Source of the DNA: Spirochaetota bacterium
Lineage (GTDB): Bacteria; Spirochaetota; Spirochaetia; Treponematales; UBA12059
Direction: 5' to 3'
Length of the DNA: 7,273 nt
NCBI GenBank assembly: GCA_022709445.1
Contig: JAKLIU010000102.1
Span: forward strand, 1 to 7,273
Shown here: piece after piece, positions 5,612 through 7,273 of the stretch
Layout of the letters: the number at the start of each line of letters is the position of its first letter
Position numbering within the stretch: the stretch's first letter is position 1
Translations under genes and position numbers: made by a program
Notes under the pieces: generated by a model
Told to the model about the DNA's origin: nothing
Databases searched by the model: none
What the model saw: the letters and a program-made list of their open reading frames with translations, nothing else

Positions 5612-7033
5612 ATGAACAGCCGCCGACCCATGCACGCCTTCGTCGCCATCCTGTCCCTCGCCGCGCTCGCCGCCGGCTTCCTCTCCTGCGCCGGCGGCCC
5701 CGCCCCGGGAGCCTCGGGCCCGAGCCCCGCGGACCTCAGCCCCGAGCAGCGCGAGCTGATGGAGGTCGAGGCCGTGTACCGGCTCCTGGAGAAGGGCGAA
5801 CTGGCCCAGGCCGAGCCGCGCCTGGCAGCGCTCGCCGCCGGCAATCCGGCCAACCGCGACTACCCGGTGATGCACGCCGGCGTCCTCCTGTCCATGGGCG
5901 ATTTCGAGCGGGCCCGGGCCGTCGTCTCGGCCGAGATCGCGGCGGTCCCGGACAACCTGGACGCCCTGTTCACGCTGGCGGAGATCGAGCGTTTCGCCGG
6001 CAACGCCAAGGCACACAAGGCCGCCCTGGACGCCATCATCAAGCTCGAGCCGAAGAACCCCGACGCGCTTTCCGCCCTGGGGGACATCGCCTACGACGCC
6101 AAGGATTACCGTCAGGCCGAGCTGTCCTACCGCTCGGCGCTCGCCTCCGACGCGGGCCACCTGGACGCGCTCCTGGGCCTGGCCCGGGTCCAGTTCCGCC
6201 GGGACGACCAGGCCGACGCGCTGGCCACCCTCGACCTGGCGCTGGCCGCCGATCCCTCCGACCCGCGCGTCCACCTGGACCGCAGCCGCGTCCTCTACCA
6301 GATGGGCCGCTACGAGGACTGCGAGAACGCCCTGGACGACGCCATCGGGCTGGCGCCCGACTCGCCCTGGATCCTGCTCGAGCGCGGACGGCTCTACCTG
6401 GACACCGGACGCATCGACCTCGCCGAGGCGGATTTCAGCAGGTCCATCGAGCTGGATCCGGAGTACTTCCTGCCCTACGTCTACCGGGCCGGCATCTACG
6501 AGTCCACCGGCCGCGACGAGGCCGCCATCGCGGACTACCGCACGATCACCGGGCTGTACCCGGACTACTGGTATTCACTGGAATCCACCGGCGTGCTGGC
6601 CTACCGGCTGGGCCTCTGGAAGGAAGCCTTCGCCGCGTTCTCCGAGGCCGCCACCCACGCGGCCGGGTACGGGGAGTACCACATTGCCGCCGCTGTTTCC
6701 CTCATGCGCTCGGGGGACCTGAAAGCCGCCAAGGACTACGCGGGCAAGAACCTGGCCAAGATAGACCGCGAGAAGTTCCCCGCCCAGTGGCTCATGCTGC
6801 GCCTGGTGTACGACCAGAGCGACACGGCCGCAGAGCTGGAACTCAAGATATCGTCGGAGAAGAGCCTGGACGCCAAGGCGGCCATGCTCTTCTACCTTGG
6901 CTCCTACTGGCTGGGACGGGGCAGGCCAGAACTGGGCGCCACGTACCTCCACATGTCCATCGACGCCGAGCGCCCCGGAACCATAGAGCGGCGCATGGCC
7001 GAGGCCGACCTCGAGCGCCTCGGCGCCAAGTAA
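5612..7033 (+). CDS. TPR-repeat lipoprotein, 473 aa
   Basis: The N-terminus is basic (Arg4, Arg5), followed by a hydrophobic core and GFLSC, with Cys26 as the likely lipidated residue. Phe at -3 is unusual for the enterobacterial lipobox but is tolerated in some groups, including spirochaetes. After a Pro/Gly/Ser-rich tether (about 27-45) comes a nearly unbroken array of 34-residue tetratricopeptide repeats. They start at about 50, 84, 118, 152, 186, 220, 254, 288, 322 and 356, each with the small/large residue pattern (Gly or Ala at position 8, Ala at 20, Pro near 32). The last 80 residues are helical and may include one degenerate repeat. Such superhelices bind other proteins, so a periplasmic or outer-membrane scaffold is likely; the partner cannot be read from sequence. 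It is divergent from the 600-aa exported protein and probably co-transcribed with the TraB gene 31 nt downstream. Confidence 0.93.
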   Translation: MNSRRPMHAFVAILSLAALAAGFLSCAGGPAPGASGPSPADLSPEQRELMEVEAVYRLLEKGELAQAEPRLAALAAGNPANRDYPVMHAGVLLSMGDFERARAVVSAEIAAVPDNLDALFTLAEIERFAGNAKAHKAALDAIIKLEPKNPDALSALGDIAYDAKDYRQAELSYRSALASDAGHLDALLGLARVQFRRDDQADALATLDLALAADPSDPRVHLDRSRVLYQMGRYEDCENALDDAIGLAPDSPWILLERGRLYLDTGRIDLAEADFSRSIELDPEYFLPYVYRAGIYESTGRDEAAIADYRTITGLYPDYWYSLESTGVLAYRLGLWKEAFAAFSEAATHAAGYGEYHIAAAVSLMRSGDLKAAKDYAGKNLAKIDREKFPAQWLMLRLVYDQSDTAAELELKISSEKSLDAKAAMLFYLGSYWLGRGRPELGATYLHMSIDAERPGTIERRMAEADLERLGAK

Positions 7034-7034
7034 A

Positions 7035-7054
7035 GGGATCCGCCTCGGGATCCC
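7035..7054 (+). other. Intercistronic hairpin between the TPR and TraB genes
   Basis: GGGATCC (7035-7041) and GGATCCC (7048-7054) can pair as a 7-bp stem with a 6-nt loop, starting one base after the TAA stop. No T-run follows, so it is not a classical intrinsic terminator. The Shine-Dalgarno of the next gene begins directly after the stem. It may act on mRNA stability, partial termination or translation of the TraB gene. Confidence 0.45.
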
Positions 7055-7059
7055 GGGAG
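7055..7059 (+). promoter_or_regulatory. Shine-Dalgarno site of the TraB-family gene
   Basis: GGGAG lies 5 nt before the ATG at 7065 and abuts the hairpin at 7035-7054. The GGG at 7055-7057 could also pair with CCC at 7062-7064, which would hide the site. Confidence 0.65.
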
Positions 7060-7064
7060 AACCC

Positions 7065-7273
7065 ATGTCCGACACCGTACGCCAGCTCGAGCTCGCCGGC
7101 CGCCGCATCATCCTCGTAGCCACCGCCCACGTCTCGCGGGGCAGCGTCGACGAGACCGTCTCCGTCATCGAGGCCGAGAAGCCGGACCGCGTATGCGTGG
7201 AGCTGGACGAGGCGCGCTGGCGGTCCATGACCTCGGCGGACGCCTGGGAAAAGACGGACATCGTCCGGATCAT
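7065..7273 (+). CDS. TraB/PrgY-family protein, N-terminal 69 residues only
   Basis: The fragment has the opening of the TraB/PrgY (pheromone-shutdown) family. It begins with a beta strand IILVATAHVS (15-24) carrying the family's TAHVS histidine motif. A helix follows, then PDRVCVELDEARW (40-52), where the conserved Glu of VELDEAR lies. In better-known members the first motif is usually GTAHVS; here Ala replaces Gly. The family belongs to a larger group of putative metal-dependent proteases or hydrolases that includes the TIKI and GumN-like proteins. Bacterial and archaeal TraB members often have C-terminal membrane segments, which would lie outside this window. The role is not established for most members. 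It follows the TPR lipoprotein gene by 31 nt on the same strand, so it is probably in the same operon. Confidence 0.88.
   Translation, partial: MSDTVRQLELAGRRIILVATAHVSRGSVDETVSVIEAEKPDRVCVELDEARWRSMTSADAWEKTDIVRI

Noticed and set aside
5491..5853. Longer form of the 600-aa protein starting at 5853
   Set aside because: It would run antisense through the first 240 nt of the TPR gene and bury the N-terminal membrane anchor. The promoter candidate lies right before 5490.
7035..7054. Intrinsic terminator after the TPR gene
   Set aside because: The stem is plausible, but no T-run follows and the TraB gene starts 10 nt later with its own Shine-Dalgarno.
6575..7273. Minus-strand open frame of 232 codons at the right end
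   Set aside because: It is antisense to the TPR array and the TraB start, both of which have strong family signatures. Its own translation is low-complexity.

Overview
The window comes from a GC-rich bacterium (about two thirds G+C by eye, with strongly GC-biased third codon positions). A lipoprotein signal and an anchored exported protein point to a diderm envelope. The organism cannot be named from sequence alone. A loose lipobox, a TPR lipoprotein next to a TraB-family gene, and the type of PurL are compatible with a high-GC spirochaete, but that is inference at moderate-to-low confidence.

Left half, minus strand (1-5490). Three genes read leftwards: an unrecognised 600-residue membrane-anchored exported protein (3688-5490), purL (660-3653, 997 aa) and purQ (1-643, cut by the window edge). 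PurL and PurQ together form FGAM synthetase, the fourth step of de novo purine synthesis. PurQ makes ammonia from glutamine and PurL uses it with ATP to convert FGAR to FGAM. This PurL carries an N-terminal extension that looks like two PurS-type halves, so it resembles a large-type PurL whose glutaminase domain is a separate gene 16 nt downstream. No purS is seen.

Centre (5491-5611). A 121-bp divergent region holds one promoter candidate facing left, one facing right, and two 8-bp palindromes around the rightward -10 box.

Right part, plus strand (5612-7273). A TPR lipoprotein with about ten repeats is followed after 31 nt by the start of a TraB/PrgY-family gene, cut by the window edge. A short hairpin lies between them.

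The most notable signal is regulatory. purL and the 600-residue gene each have a sigma70-like promoter whose -10 hexamer ends exactly 9 nt before the ATG, and neither has a properly spaced Shine-Dalgarno site. This predicts leaderless mRNAs. In contrast, purQ, the TPR gene and the TraB gene all have clear Shine-Dalgarno sequences. I found no mobile element, CRISPR array or RNA gene.
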